From Streptosporangium brasiliense (GTDB lineage: Bacteria > Actinomycetota > Actinomycetes > Streptosporangiales > Streptosporangiaceae): a stretch of DNA of 64,000 bases. The stretch lies in the NCBI RefSeq assembly GCF_030811595.1, contig NZ_JAUSRB010000002.1:2666001-2730000 (forward strand). Direction: 5' to 3'. Below are positions 17,202 through 25,235 of the stretch, one piece after another. The position numbers and the translations under genes are program-made. A model generated the notes under the pieces. That model was not told the origin of the DNA, ran no database searches, and saw only the letters and a list, made by a program, of their open reading frames with translations. How positions within the stretch are numbered: position 1 is the first letter of the stretch; every line of letters begins with the position of its first letter.

Positions 17202-18037
17202 GCGCCGAGCCACGGGGTCAGCAGGGCGTCGGACTCCTCGAAGTGGTCGGCCAGCTCGCGGCGGAGCGAGTCGGGCATCGGCGCGGGCCGGGGCCGGGCG
17301 TTGTGCCGCTCGAACACCGGGTCGCCGATGTGCGGCAGTCCGAGGAACTCCAGCACCCGGTCGTAGACGACCTCCGGCCCGGCGAAGAAGCGCCCGCTGT
17401 CCAGGACGAGCAGCCGGTCCCGGCCGATCAGCGGCTCCAGCGGGGCGAGCTGCTCGGCGTAGCGACCCCTGGCCAGGTAGGCGTGGTGGCGGTGGGCGTG
17501 GTTCACCGAGTGCGGGGCGGCGCGCAGCCCCTCCACCGCCCCGGCCAGCCGGCTCTCCTCCAGCTCCACGGCCCTGGCGAAGGAGGTCTCGGTCTCGAAG
17601 CCCCGGGCCACCTCGTGGGCGTGGGCGGAGAAGGCGCGCTCCACCGGATCGCGGACCAGCACGATCACCTTCACGCCCGGCAGGTCCCAGGCGATCCGGG
17701 GGCAGGCGAGCGGATGGAACAGGTAGTAGGGCGAGGACTCGAAGGCCAGCGGGCGGCAGCCGTACCGGCGGGCCAGCCGGGAGGCCGTGGCCCGCAGCGG
17801 GAAGTGCGCGCGATACCACGACAGGCCCCGGTCGTAGGCCACGTCGAAGTAGTGGACGCCCTTGTGGAAGACGGGCTTGAGGATCAGCGGGTGCTGGGCC
17901 AGCGCCCGGTAGAGCGAGGTGGTGCCGGAGCGTTGCGCCCCGGCGATCAGGAAGGAGGGCAGCATCCGGCTCCCGGAGGTGAGGCGCCCGGCGGTCCGCG
18001 ACACGGCGTGGACGGAACGCTTCAGCCTGGGCTTCAC
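17180..18037 (-). CDS. sulfotransferase family protein (third of three)
   Basis: PAPS-dependent sulfotransferase: 5'-phosphosulfate loop FLIAGAQRSGTTSLYRAL at residues 29-46 and 3'-phosphate motif VIVLVRDPVERAFSAHAHE; the catalytic-region PVFHKGVHYFD resembles heparan-type carbohydrate sulfotransferases. 285 residues. GTG at 18037 overlaps the kinase-like gene by four bases. Differs in sequence from the other two sulfotransferases here, so three distinct acceptor positions are plausible. The last codons (EPTWRR) lie within a duplication. Confidence 0.88.
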   Translation of the reverse strand: MKPRLKRSVHAVSRTAGRLTSGSRMLPSFLIAGAQRSGTTSLYRALAQHPLILKPVFHKGVHYFDVAYDRGLSWYRAHFPLRATASRLARRYGCRPLAFESSPYYLFHPLACPRIAWDLPGVKVIVLVRDPVERAFSAHAHEVARGFETETSFARAVELEESRLAGAVEGLRAAPHSVNHAHRHHAYLARGRYAEQLAPLEPLIGRDRLLVLDSGRFFAGPEVVYDRVLEFLGLPHIGDPVFERHNARPRPAPMPDSLRRELADHFEESDALLTPWLGAEPTWRR

Positions 18038-18933
18038 GTCAGGGCCTCCTGGAAGTCGACGACGGGGTTGAGCCAGTGGCCGGGCGGGCCGAGCGGGGTG
18101 TGGCCGTCGGCCGCGTGCCGGTCGGCCAGCGTGATCAGGTAGCGGATCGCGGTCAGCCTGGCCTCGGCCGCCGACAGCCCGAACGGCGCCAGGACCGGCA
18201 GGGCCTGCGCCAGGCAGGCCCGGGCGGCGGTCACCGGGGCGGCGCGGCGCAGGGCGCGCTGGAAGAAGTGGTGGACGGCGTCGAAGCCGAGCGGCACCCC
18301 GGTGGCGAACCGCTCCCAGTCCCAGACCAGCAGCCGCCCGTCGGCCCCGCGCGCGATGTTCCACGGCGCGAAGTCGCCGTGCCAGGCGTGCTCGGGGCCG
18401 GAGATCCGGCTGATCTCGCCGACCGCGTCGACGAGCAGATCCGCGGGGATCCGGCCCCGCCGTACCGGCAGCGGGCTCAGCGCGAGCACCGACAGCCCGC
18501 GCCAGGACCCGTGGTGCAGCACGGCCGGTGGGACGACGGTCTTCAGCGGCACGCCGGCGAGCAGGTCGAGCGTCCGCGCCTCGTCGGCGATGAGCTCGCG
18601 GGCCCGGTCGGTGTCGCCGATCTTCACGTAGGCGGCCAGCCCGTCCGGGGCGTGGGCCTCCAGGATCGGCTTGCGGTTGACCCGCCGGGCGGGCCGGACG
18701 TGCAGCACGGCCCTGATGGGGGTGCCCAGCGCCTCGCTGAGGTAGGTCTCGATCGTGGCCTCCCCGGACGGGACCATGATCTTCCCGCCGGGGTGCCACC
18801 ACGCGCGGGGGACCAGCCTGCGGGGGAGCAGCGGGTGGGGGAGCACGCTGTACGGCCGGGCCCGGCCGGGCCCGGGGAACAGCAGGTCGAGGGTCTCGCC
18901 GAGGTAGCGCAGCCGGGCGCGGGCGTCGTTCAT
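18034..18933 (-). CDS. aminoglycoside-phosphotransferase-like kinase
   Basis: Small-molecule kinase fold: an N-lobe Lys in AAYVKIGD (about residue 104), the catalytic loop HGDFAPWN (185-192) and the metal motif VWDWE (203-207). 299 residues. ATG at 18933 overlaps the polymerase stop (ATGA), and it overlaps the next sulfotransferase as well. Inside a polysaccharide operon it more likely phosphorylates a sugar or polymer intermediate than an antibiotic, but this is inference from context. Confidence 0.82.
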   Translation of the reverse strand: MNDARARLRYLGETLDLLFPGPGRARPYSVLPHPLLPRRLVPRAWWHPGGKIMVPSGEATIETYLSEALGTPIRAVLHVRPARRVNRKPILEAHAPDGLAAYVKIGDTDRARELIADEARTLDLLAGVPLKTVVPPAVLHHGSWRGLSVLALSPLPVRRGRIPADLLVDAVGEISRISGPEHAWHGDFAPWNIARGADGRLLVWDWERFATGVPLGFDAVHHFFQRALRRAAPVTAARACLAQALPVLAPFGLSAAEARLTAIRYLITLADRHAADGHTPLGPPGHWLNPVVDFQEALT

Positions 18934-20240
18934 GTGGCCCTGCTCGCCATCGAGTTCCTCCAGAGCAGCGCGAATGAGATGAGATACAGGCTGAGCGGCG
19001 TGACCAGCCCGTCGTAGACGAACATGTAGAGGAGGGTGAGGATCATCACCAGGACCCCGGCCAGGCCGATCGGGCTCCGGTCGCGCCAGTGGCGGCGGAC
19101 GGCCCCGGCGAAGAAGGCCACGTAGAGCGCGGCTCCGACGAACCCCTGCGTGATCATCAGGTGCCAGAGCTGGCCGTCGCTGCCCAGCGGCGGGTGGCCG
19201 CAGGTGTCGCACCAGCCGGTCTTGCCGGTGGTGATGGTGCGGTGGTTGCCCATCGCGTTGCGGGTGTTGCCGTAGCCGATGATCGGCGAGGTGTTCGCCG
19301 CGGCGACGGTCGCCGACACGGTGAAGGCGCGGATGTCGTTGCTGTGCGGGCTGTCCAGCCGCTGGGCCACCATCGTCTGCAGCGGGCTGAGGAAGAACAC
19401 CAGCGCCCCGCAGGCGGCGGCGGCGCAGACCGTGACACGGGCCTTCGTGCCCAGCCGCAGGAACAGGTAGGCGGTTGTGACGCCCAGGCCGATCCAGAGG
19501 CCGCGATTGAGGGAGTAGACGATCGGGACGGCGGCCAGCGCGATCAGCGGGGCGACGGCCAGGCGCCTGCGCGGCCCGCCGTACACCCACCAGCCGACCA
19601 CGAACCAGATGAGCAGCACCGAGACGTTGCTGCCCCAGGCGTTGGCCCATTCGAACGGGGCCTCCGGGCGCGGGGAGGCGTGGCCGAGGACCTTCTGCAC
19701 CTGGGCGGTGGTGGGGTGGATCAGGTTGTGGACGAAGGAGTTGCCGCTGATCCAGCGGGGCAGGAGCTGCTCGACCGGCGAGGTGAAGCCGGTCTGCGGG
19801 GCGAGCACGCCCAGCAGGCCGCCCGCGACCGTCGTGACGAACAGCACGCCGAGCATCCGCACCAGGGTGAGCTGCGGCAGCTCCCGCTCGGTCAGGTTGC
19901 CCAGGTAGAGCACCATGATCATCAGGGAGACGTAGAGGAGCAGGCGCATCAGGTAGCCGATCACCCGCCCGGCGCCGAGCTCGCCGTAGGTGCCCGGCGG
20001 CATCTCGCCGAGCATGAGCGCGCTGACCAGGTAGCCCGCCAGCAGCAGCAGCCAGAGGCCGGACCCGCGCGGCGCCCTGATCGGCCGCCGCCGCCACAGG
20101 ACCAGCGCCATCGGCGGGGCCAGCACGATCACCGACAGCCCGCCGAAGCCCAGCGCCCACCAGAGGGGGTAGCCGACCAGGAGCGCGGCGACCGGCCAGG
20201 CCGCCGGGTGGAGGCCCCGCACGAGGGTCACGAGGGTCAC
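18930..20240 (-). CDS. Wzy-like O-antigen ligase/polymerase family membrane protein
   Basis: A 436-residue protein with about 10 to 12 hydrophobic segments and a large periplasmic-side loop. Features typical of Wzy/WaaL polymerases are VPIVYSLNRGLWIGLG (the conserved Arg region) and, in the big loop, DIRAFTVSATVAAANTSP followed by GYGNTRNAMGNH. Predicted to polymerise flipped repeat units at the outer membrane face. The start is one of three in-frame GTG codons in a 9-bp repeat; the first (20240) overlaps the Wzz stop. Confidence 0.86.
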   Translation of the reverse strand: MTLVTLVRGLHPAAWPVAALLVGYPLWWALGFGGLSVIVLAPPMALVLWRRRPIRAPRGSGLWLLLLAGYLVSALMLGEMPPGTYGELGAGRVIGYLMRLLLYVSLMIMVLYLGNLTERELPQLTLVRMLGVLFVTTVAGGLLGVLAPQTGFTSPVEQLLPRWISGNSFVHNLIHPTTAQVQKVLGHASPRPEAPFEWANAWGSNVSVLLIWFVVGWWVYGGPRRRLAVAPLIALAAVPIVYSLNRGLWIGLGVTTAYLFLRLGTKARVTVCAAAACGALVFFLSPLQTMVAQRLDSPHSNDIRAFTVSATVAAANTSPIIGYGNTRNAMGNHRTITTGKTGWCDTCGHPPLGSDGQLWHLMITQGFVGAALYVAFFAGAVRRHWRDRSPIGLAGVLVMILTLLYMFVYDGLVTPLSLYLISFALLWRNSMASRAT

Positions 20241-21568
20241 GAGGGGAAGACCATCTTGTCGGCCGCGGGCGGGTGCGGCGGCAGCGGCGGTCGGGGGGCC
20301 TGGGGCGGGGCCGGCGCGGGCCGCCCCCCGGTGACGGGGTAGGCCGTCCGGTCGGAGGGGCCGGGAGCGACGGCGTGGGCCGTCCCGCCGGCGGAGGTGG
20401 AGGCGGGAGCGGGGACGGGGGCGGCGGCGGGAGCGGAGGCGGGGCGGGTCCGGCCGGTCTTGGAGCCCCGGCCCGCCGCGGAGACCCGGCCGGACTTCCG
20501 GACCCGGCCGGGCTTCGGGGCCTTGCCGCTCTCCGCCGCCCGGCCGCCGGACACGGCCGGGGGGCCGTCCGGCGGGGTGGCGACCGCGCCGATCACGGGG
20601 ATCCCGCGCTCGCCCAGCCGCCGTACGGCCTGCGCCACGTCGCGCGAGGACGTCCCCGGCACGGTGACCAGCAGCACGGCGCTCCCCGCGACCGCCAGCT
20701 CGCCGATCTCCTCCCCGGTGACGAGGTCGAGGCCGGTCAGGCGCCTGACGTCGGAGCGCCCGCGGATCCTGGTGTCGAGCCGGTCGCGGAGCCAGGCGGC
20801 GCCGGTCCCGGCGAGCAGGCCGATCATGAGGCCGCTGCCGAGGTGGAGGGGCGGGCTGGGAGCGGTCGGCTCGGCCGGGGCGACCGCGTCGCTGATCACC
20901 GATCCCGGGGTGACGGCGACGGTCTTGAGCGCGTCGTATCTGAGGGTGAGGCTGGAGATCTGCCGGCTGAGCATGTTCTGCCGCTGCAGCGCGACGGTCC
21001 GCTCCGCCGTGCCCCTCGCCAGCCCGGGCAGCGTGTCCGCCACCGTGACCAGCGACGCGTTGACCTGCTTGAGCTTGGTGAGGAGCGCCTTGAGCTGGGC
21101 GTCCAGCGCCTGGGTGGCGGACTCGCCCCGGTGGGCCAGGTAGGCCCGGGCGTAGGCGTCGGCCCCCGCCGCGGCGGCGCGCGGGTCGGCGGCGGTGTAG
21201 GAGATCTCCAGGACCGAGGTGTTGGGCGGCACGGAGACCTCGACGGGGCCCGGGGTGCTCTTGAGCGTGGCCCGGGCCTTCCCGGCGACCACCGCGGACT
21301 GGGCGATCTGGGCCTCGGTGTCGAGGTTGAGCGGCTCGCGCTGCCGGCTGGTGACCTGGTTGGTCTGCTCCGGCAGGCCCGTCGGGGAGACCAGCACCTG
21401 CGCGGAGGCGGTGTAGGAGGGCGGGGTGAGCCGGAGCAGGGCGGCGCCGCAGCCGGTCCCGGCCGCGAGGAAGAACAGCAGGATCGGCCACCTGCGGCGG
21501 ATGAGGGAGGCGTAGTCCGCCAGCTCTCCGCCGGAGCGGTGGACCGGGGCGTCCGGCGGCAGGCTCAT
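20237..21568 (-). CDS. Wzz/YveK-type chain-length determinant protein
   Basis: Polysaccharide co-polymerase controlling chain length. A cytoplasmic start is followed by TM1 near 27-47 (WPILLFFLAAGTGCGAALL), a coiled extracytoplasmic domain, and TM2 near 230-250. The C-terminal part resembles a BY-kinase domain (LLVTVPGTSSRDVAQAVRRLG) but lacks a Walker A lysine, so it is probably not a kinase. The last 120 residues are Pro/Ala/Gly-rich and low complexity. 443 residues; ATG at 21568 heads the minus-strand arm. Confidence 0.85.
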   Translation of the reverse strand: MSLPPDAPVHRSGGELADYASLIRRRWPILLFFLAAGTGCGAALLRLTPPSYTASAQVLVSPTGLPEQTNQVTSRQREPLNLDTEAQIAQSAVVAGKARATLKSTPGPVEVSVPPNTSVLEISYTAADPRAAAAGADAYARAYLAHRGESATQALDAQLKALLTKLKQVNASLVTVADTLPGLARGTAERTVALQRQNMLSRQISSLTLRYDALKTVAVTPGSVISDAVAPAEPTAPSPPLHLGSGLMIGLLAGTGAAWLRDRLDTRIRGRSDVRRLTGLDLVTGEEIGELAVAGSAVLLVTVPGTSSRDVAQAVRRLGERGIPVIGAVATPPDGPPAVSGGRAAESGKAPKPGRVRKSGRVSAAGRGSKTGRTRPASAPAAAPVPAPASTSAGGTAHAVAPGPSDRTAYPVTGGRPAPAPPQAPRPPLPPHPPAADKMVFPS

Positions 21569-21814
21569 ACGGTGAGGTCCCTTTCGGGCGGCATCGGCGC
21601 TTGAGAACCCTAGGAACTATAGGTCGGTCCGCCATTTCCCCGGTCCAATACACAAGATTTTCTTCAGATTGATCCGGCTAATCACGGTGCGATAACTAGC
21701 GTTTATCCGATATTTCCCCCCACCTTTCGGGTGGGCTCCGGCACGGAGTGGCAAAGTGCGTGACGTGGCACGTCCAGGAGGTGGGAAAGTGGGCTCCGGG
21801 TAAAGTCGGGAAAC
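21569..21814. promoter_or_regulatory. divergent promoter region between wzz and the GH26-like gene
   Basis: 246 bp, more AT-rich than its surroundings. It holds a small hairpin (CCCACC-TTTC-GGGTGGG, about 21719-21735) and the 11-mer GTGGGCTCCGG twice, at 21731 and 21789, which could be regulator sites for the GH26-like gene. No known riboswitch consensus was recognised. Confidence 0.4.
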
Positions 21815-22954
21815 GTGCATGGGAGCATCAGTGAGGGACCGTTGCATCGGATAAATGCCGCTTTAGGGATATTGTCCCGCAAGGACAGAATCGCCGGTGC
21901 GGCGCTGGCGCTGGCCCTGGGAATGAGCGCGTGCGGCCGGCCCCCCGTGGTCTCCGAAGAGCCGTCCGAGCGCGTCACGGCCCGGACCGGCGGCCTGCCG
22001 GGCATCCGTCCGTCGGCGTCCGCCTGTGAGGTGACCGCCAAGCTCATCCCCTCGTGCGGGGCGTGGTGGGGGGTCGCGCCGGAGATCTTCACCGGCCTGC
22101 CTCCCCGGCGGGCGCTGGAGCGGGCCGAGGAGCGCATGGGCCGTCCGGCCGGCATCATGCACCTCTATCACCGGGGCCCGGAGCTCTTCCCGACCCGGGA
22201 GGAGCGGAAGATCGCGCGAGACCCCGGCGGCCGCAGGCTCCTGCTGATCAACTGGAAGCCGTCCTCCGACCGCACCTGGGCGGAGATCGCCGCAGGCGCG
22301 CTGGACCGGCGGATCGACCGGCTGGCCGGCCATGTCAGGAAGACCTTCCCCGAGAGGTTCTTCCTGACCGTCCACCACGAGCCGGAGGACGACGTGCGGG
22401 AGGACCCGGACTCGGGGATGACCGCCGAGGACTACTCCGCGATGTTCCGGCACGTGGTGCTGCGCCTGCGGCAGCGCGGCGTCACGAACGCGGTCACGGT
22501 CATGACCTACATGGGCGCGCCCAACTGGGCGGCCAAGCCCTGGTTCGAGCGGCTCTACCCCGGTGACGACGTGGTCGACTGGGTGGCGATGGACCCCTAC
22601 GTCGACGGCCGGGTGCACACCTTCGACGGACTGGTCAACAAGACCCGCGAGGAGTCCGCCGGGTGGCCCGGGTTCTACCGCTGGATGCAGTCGCGCTTCC
22701 CGGGGAAGCCCATCATGATCGCCGAGTGGGGCGTGTTCGAGCGCCACGGCCAGCCCGGGTTCAAGGAGTCGTTCTTCTCCTCGGTCCGCCGGGAGATGCG
22801 CGACTATCCGCAGATCAAGGCGCTGGTCTACTTCGACTCACCGCGCGCCCCGCGAGGGGACACCCGTTTCGACACCACCGCCGGCGGCCTGAGATCCTTC
22901 TCCGACCTCGCCGGCGACCCCTACCTCCAGGCCACCGCGGTCCCTGAGAAGTGA
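21815..22954 (+). CDS. GH26-like secreted glycoside hydrolase (predicted lipoprotein)
   Basis: Signal segment IAGAALALALGMSACG with a lipobox Cys at residue 40, so probably anchored outside the membrane. The catalytic domain has VHHEPED (candidate acid/base Glu189) and MIAEWGVFE (candidate nucleophile Glu304), placed as in GH26 (beta-mannanase-type) enzymes; 379 residues. Next to the polysaccharide genes it may trim or release the polymer. Codon 17 is TTA, rare in such genomes, if translation starts at 21815; a TTG start at 21872 would exclude it. Its 3' end overlaps the exporter gene on the other strand. Confidence 0.7.
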   Translation: MHGSISEGPLHRINAALGILSRKDRIAGAALALALGMSACGRPPVVSEEPSERVTARTGGLPGIRPSASACEVTAKLIPSCGAWWGVAPEIFTGLPPRRALERAEERMGRPAGIMHLYHRGPELFPTREERKIARDPGGRRLLLINWKPSSDRTWAEIAAGALDRRIDRLAGHVRKTFPERFFLTVHHEPEDDVREDPDSGMTAEDYSAMFRHVVLRLRQRGVTNAVTVMTYMGAPNWAAKPWFERLYPGDDVVDWVAMDPYVDGRVHTFDGLVNKTREESAGWPGFYRWMQSRFPGKPIMIAEWGVFERHGQPGFKESFFSSVRREMRDYPQIKALVYFDSPRAPRGDTRFDTTAGGLRSFSDLAGDPYLQATAVPEK

Positions 22955-23791
22955 CCATCCGGCGGCCCCGGCCGCCACGGCGCCGGCCAGGATCCAGAGC
23001 GTGGCGGTGTTGCCCACGCCGAGGAGCTTCAGCGCCGACGCCAGCAGCACCACCGCCAGCAGCGCCCGGATGACTCCGCCGGGCGCCCAGGCCGAGATCC
23101 GCGCGCCCAGATAGACGCCGGGGATCGAGCCGGCCAGCAGCGAGGCGGTGACGTCGAGCTGGAAGTCGCCGAACAGCAGGTGCCCGAGCGCGGCCGAGAC
23201 GACCAGCGGGACGGCCTGGACCAGGTCGGTGCCGACGAGCTGGTTGGCCTTCAGCGCGGGATAGAGCGCGAGCAGCGCCACGATGATCAGGGACCCCGAG
23301 CCCACGGACGAGATGCCGACGACCAGGCCACCGACCATACCGACCAGTAAGGTCGGAAATGGGCGCACGACGATCTCACCGAGGTCCGCCGAGACGCCCC
23401 CCTCGCGGCGCGCGAGCCAGGCCTTGGCGACCAGCCCCGCGACGGCCAGCAGCAGCGCGACGCCCAGGGCGTATTTGATCGTCTGCTGGATCTGCTCGCC
23501 GTCCCCGAAGGCCCGGGCCACCAGCACCCCGCAGAAGGCCGCCGGCACCGAGCCCGCGCACAGCCAGCCGACCAGCCGCAGGTTGACCGTGCCCCGCCGC
23601 ATGTGGACGGCCCCACCCACCGGCTTCATCACGGCCGAGGCGACCAGGTCGCTGGAGACGGCCGCCAGGGGCGGCACGTTGAAGAACAGCATCATCATCG
23701 GCGTCATCAGCGCGCCGCCGCCCATGCCGGTCAGGCCGACGACGATCGCGACGAGGAACGACCCCGCGGCCAGGGGGAAGTCGATGTCCAC
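22838..23791 (-). CDS. TauE/SafE-family sulfite/organosulfonate exporter
   Basis: 317-residue membrane protein with eight or so hydrophobic segments; typical motifs are VVGLTGMGGGALMTPMMML near the start and VVGISSVGSGSLIIVALL in the middle. The family exports sulfite, sulfoacetate or related anions. GTG at 23791 has AAGGGA nine bases upstream. It follows the APS kinase gene on the same strand. The last 39 residues are encoded antisense to the GH26-like gene and look like a read-through extension. Confidence 0.86.
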   Translation of the reverse strand: MDIDFPLAAGSFLVAIVVGLTGMGGGALMTPMMMLFFNVPPLAAVSSDLVASAVMKPVGGAVHMRRGTVNLRLVGWLCAGSVPAAFCGVLVARAFGDGEQIQQTIKYALGVALLLAVAGLVAKAWLARREGGVSADLGEIVVRPFPTLLVGMVGGLVVGISSVGSGSLIIVALLALYPALKANQLVGTDLVQAVPLVVSAALGHLLFGDFQLDVTASLLAGSIPGVYLGARISAWAPGGVIRALLAVVLLASALKLLGVGNTATLWILAGAVAAGAAGWSLLRDRGGLEVGVAGEVGEGSQAAGGGVETGVPSRGAR

Positions 23792-23843
23792 GGGCCGTTA
23801 TCCCTTCTCTTCTCGTCTCGCTCGCCGTGCCGTCCGTCATCTC

Positions 23844-23937
23844 GGCGGACCCGTCTCCGTGACGGGCCCGTCTCCGTGACGGGCCCGTCTCCGCGGCGGG
23901 CCCGTCGTCTCAGCGGGTCCGTCGTCTCAGCGGACCC
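23844..23937. repeat. 17-bp minisatellite merging into the cysC stop codon
   Basis: At least five units of about 17 bp of the type GACGGGCCCGTCTCCGT run from 23844; the last ones read GTCGTCTCAGCGG and coincide with the stop (23927-23929) and final codons of the APS kinase gene. Confidence 0.85.
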
Positions 23938-25165
23938 ACCCGCCCTGGATCAGGGGGTCGAGCACCTGCTGGACGGCCCACTCCACGCTGATCGAGGTGG
24001 TGTCGATGACCAGGTCGGCGTCGTCGGGCTCCTCATAGGGGTCGGAGACGCCGGTGAACTCGGGGATGAGCCCGGCCCTGGCCTTGGCGTAGAGCCCCTT
24101 GCGGTCGCGGCGCTCGCACTCGGCGAGCGGGGTGGCCACGTGGACCAGCAGGAAGTCGGCGCCGACGGCCTCGACCATCGCGCGGACCTCGTCGCGGGTG
24201 GCGGCGTAGGGGGCGATGGGGGCGCAGATCGCCAGCCCGCCGTGCCTGGCGGCCTCGGCCGCGACGAACCCGATCCGGCGGATGTTGAGGTCGCGGTCCT
24301 GCTTGGAGAAGCTCAGCCCCGCCGACAGCAGGTGACGGACCACGTCGCCGTCGAGGTAGGTGATCGTGCGGCTGCCGCGCTCCAGCAGCGCGTCTCTCAG
24401 CCCGCGGGCGACGGTGGACTTGCCGGAGCCCGACAGGCCGGTGAAGAAGACCACCAGCCCCCGCCGGTGCGGCGGCCCGGGGAGCGTCACGGGCTCGGGG
24501 CCGGCCAGGTGCTCGGTCGCGCCGTAGGCCTCGGCCACGTGCTCGCGCAGCTCCAGGTCGATGCTGGGCTCCTCGCGGGGGGCGAGCGGCACCACGGCCA
24601 CCACGGTGCCGTCGGGCAGCAGGTCGCGGGCCTTGAGAGCGGCGCGGACCACCGCGGGGCCGCCCTCGCCGAAGGCCAGCGGGAGCAGCAGGACGGCCGC
24701 GCCCAGCTCCTCGGCGGTCGCCTTGATCTCCGCCAGGTCGTCCAGCGGCCCGCGCATCGTGACCGCCAGCACCTCCCGGCCGGCCAGCTCCGCGCGGACC
24801 TCCGCCGGGGTGCGGCGCAGCCGGGCGAACGGTCCGTGCTCGGGCGCGTCGAGGGCCTCCACCGGGCCGGCGACGTGACCGTCCCGCCGGTCGGTGACGG
24901 TCAGCACGGCCAGTGCCGCGCCCTCGGGGTCGCGCAGCGTGATCCGGTCACCGGGGACGGCGGGGTGGTCGTCGGGCAGGGCGAACGTCACGGGCGCGGG
25001 CCACGGGGTGCCGTCGGCCAGGGTGCCGTGCTCGGCCACGGCGTGCGCGTCCGCCGAGCTCAGGAAGCCCGTCAGCGGCTGGAAGGCGCCAGAGAGCAGC
25101 AGCTCCAGATCGGCCAGCTCGCGCGCGTCGGGGGTCCACTCGAAAGGCGCCGTCATCTGCTCCAC
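23927..25165 (-). CDS. cysC: APS kinase with degenerate ATP-sulfurylase-like N-terminal domain
   Basis: The C-terminal half is a full adenylylsulfate kinase: P-loop FFTGLSGSGKSTVARGL (241-257), LDGDVVRH, FSKQDRDLNIRRIG, and the substrate region KGLYAKARAGLIPEFTGVSDPYE. It makes PAPS, the sulfate donor. The N-terminal 225 residues look like the PUA-like and part of the catalytic domain of ATP sulfurylase (LLLSGAFQPLTGFL) but the QxRNPxH active-site motif is missing and the domain is short, so APS synthesis must come from CysDN. GTG at 25165 or ATG at 25156 could start it. It supplies PAPS for the sulfotransferases of the island. Confidence 0.88.
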   Translation of the reverse strand: MEQMTAPFEWTPDARELADLELLLSGAFQPLTGFLSSADAHAVAEHGTLADGTPWPAPVTFALPDDHPAVPGDRITLRDPEGAALAVLTVTDRRDGHVAGPVEALDAPEHGPFARLRRTPAEVRAELAGREVLAVTMRGPLDDLAEIKATAEELGAAVLLLPLAFGEGGPAVVRAALKARDLLPDGTVVAVVPLAPREEPSIDLELREHVAEAYGATEHLAGPEPVTLPGPPHRRGLVVFFTGLSGSGKSTVARGLRDALLERGSRTITYLDGDVVRHLLSAGLSFSKQDRDLNIRRIGFVAAEAARHGGLAICAPIAPYAATRDEVRAMVEAVGADFLLVHVATPLAECERRDRKGLYAKARAGLIPEFTGVSDPYEEPDDADLVIDTTSISVEWAVQQVLDPLIQGGWVR

Positions 25166-25235
25166 AATCCCGATCGAATTAGTCGGATTTCGTCAGCTTA
25201 CCTACTCCGTCTCCCCCGCACCAGCCCGCCGACTC

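Noticed and set aside
15838..17880. Long plus-strand frame opposite the flippase and sulfotransferase genes
   Set aside because: Gln/Gly/Arg low-complexity composition, no domain; the minus-strand genes have clear families and coupled starts.
18034..18933. Aminoglycoside resistance gene
   Set aside because: Kinase motifs match, but the position inside a coupled polysaccharide operon argues for another substrate.
21569..21814. Riboswitch upstream of the GH26-like gene
   Set aside because: Hairpin and repeated 11-mers exist, but no known consensus was recognised.
7110..25165. Sulfate assimilation cluster
   Set aside because: No PAPS/APS reductase, sulfite reductase or sulfate importer is present, while three sulfotransferases are.
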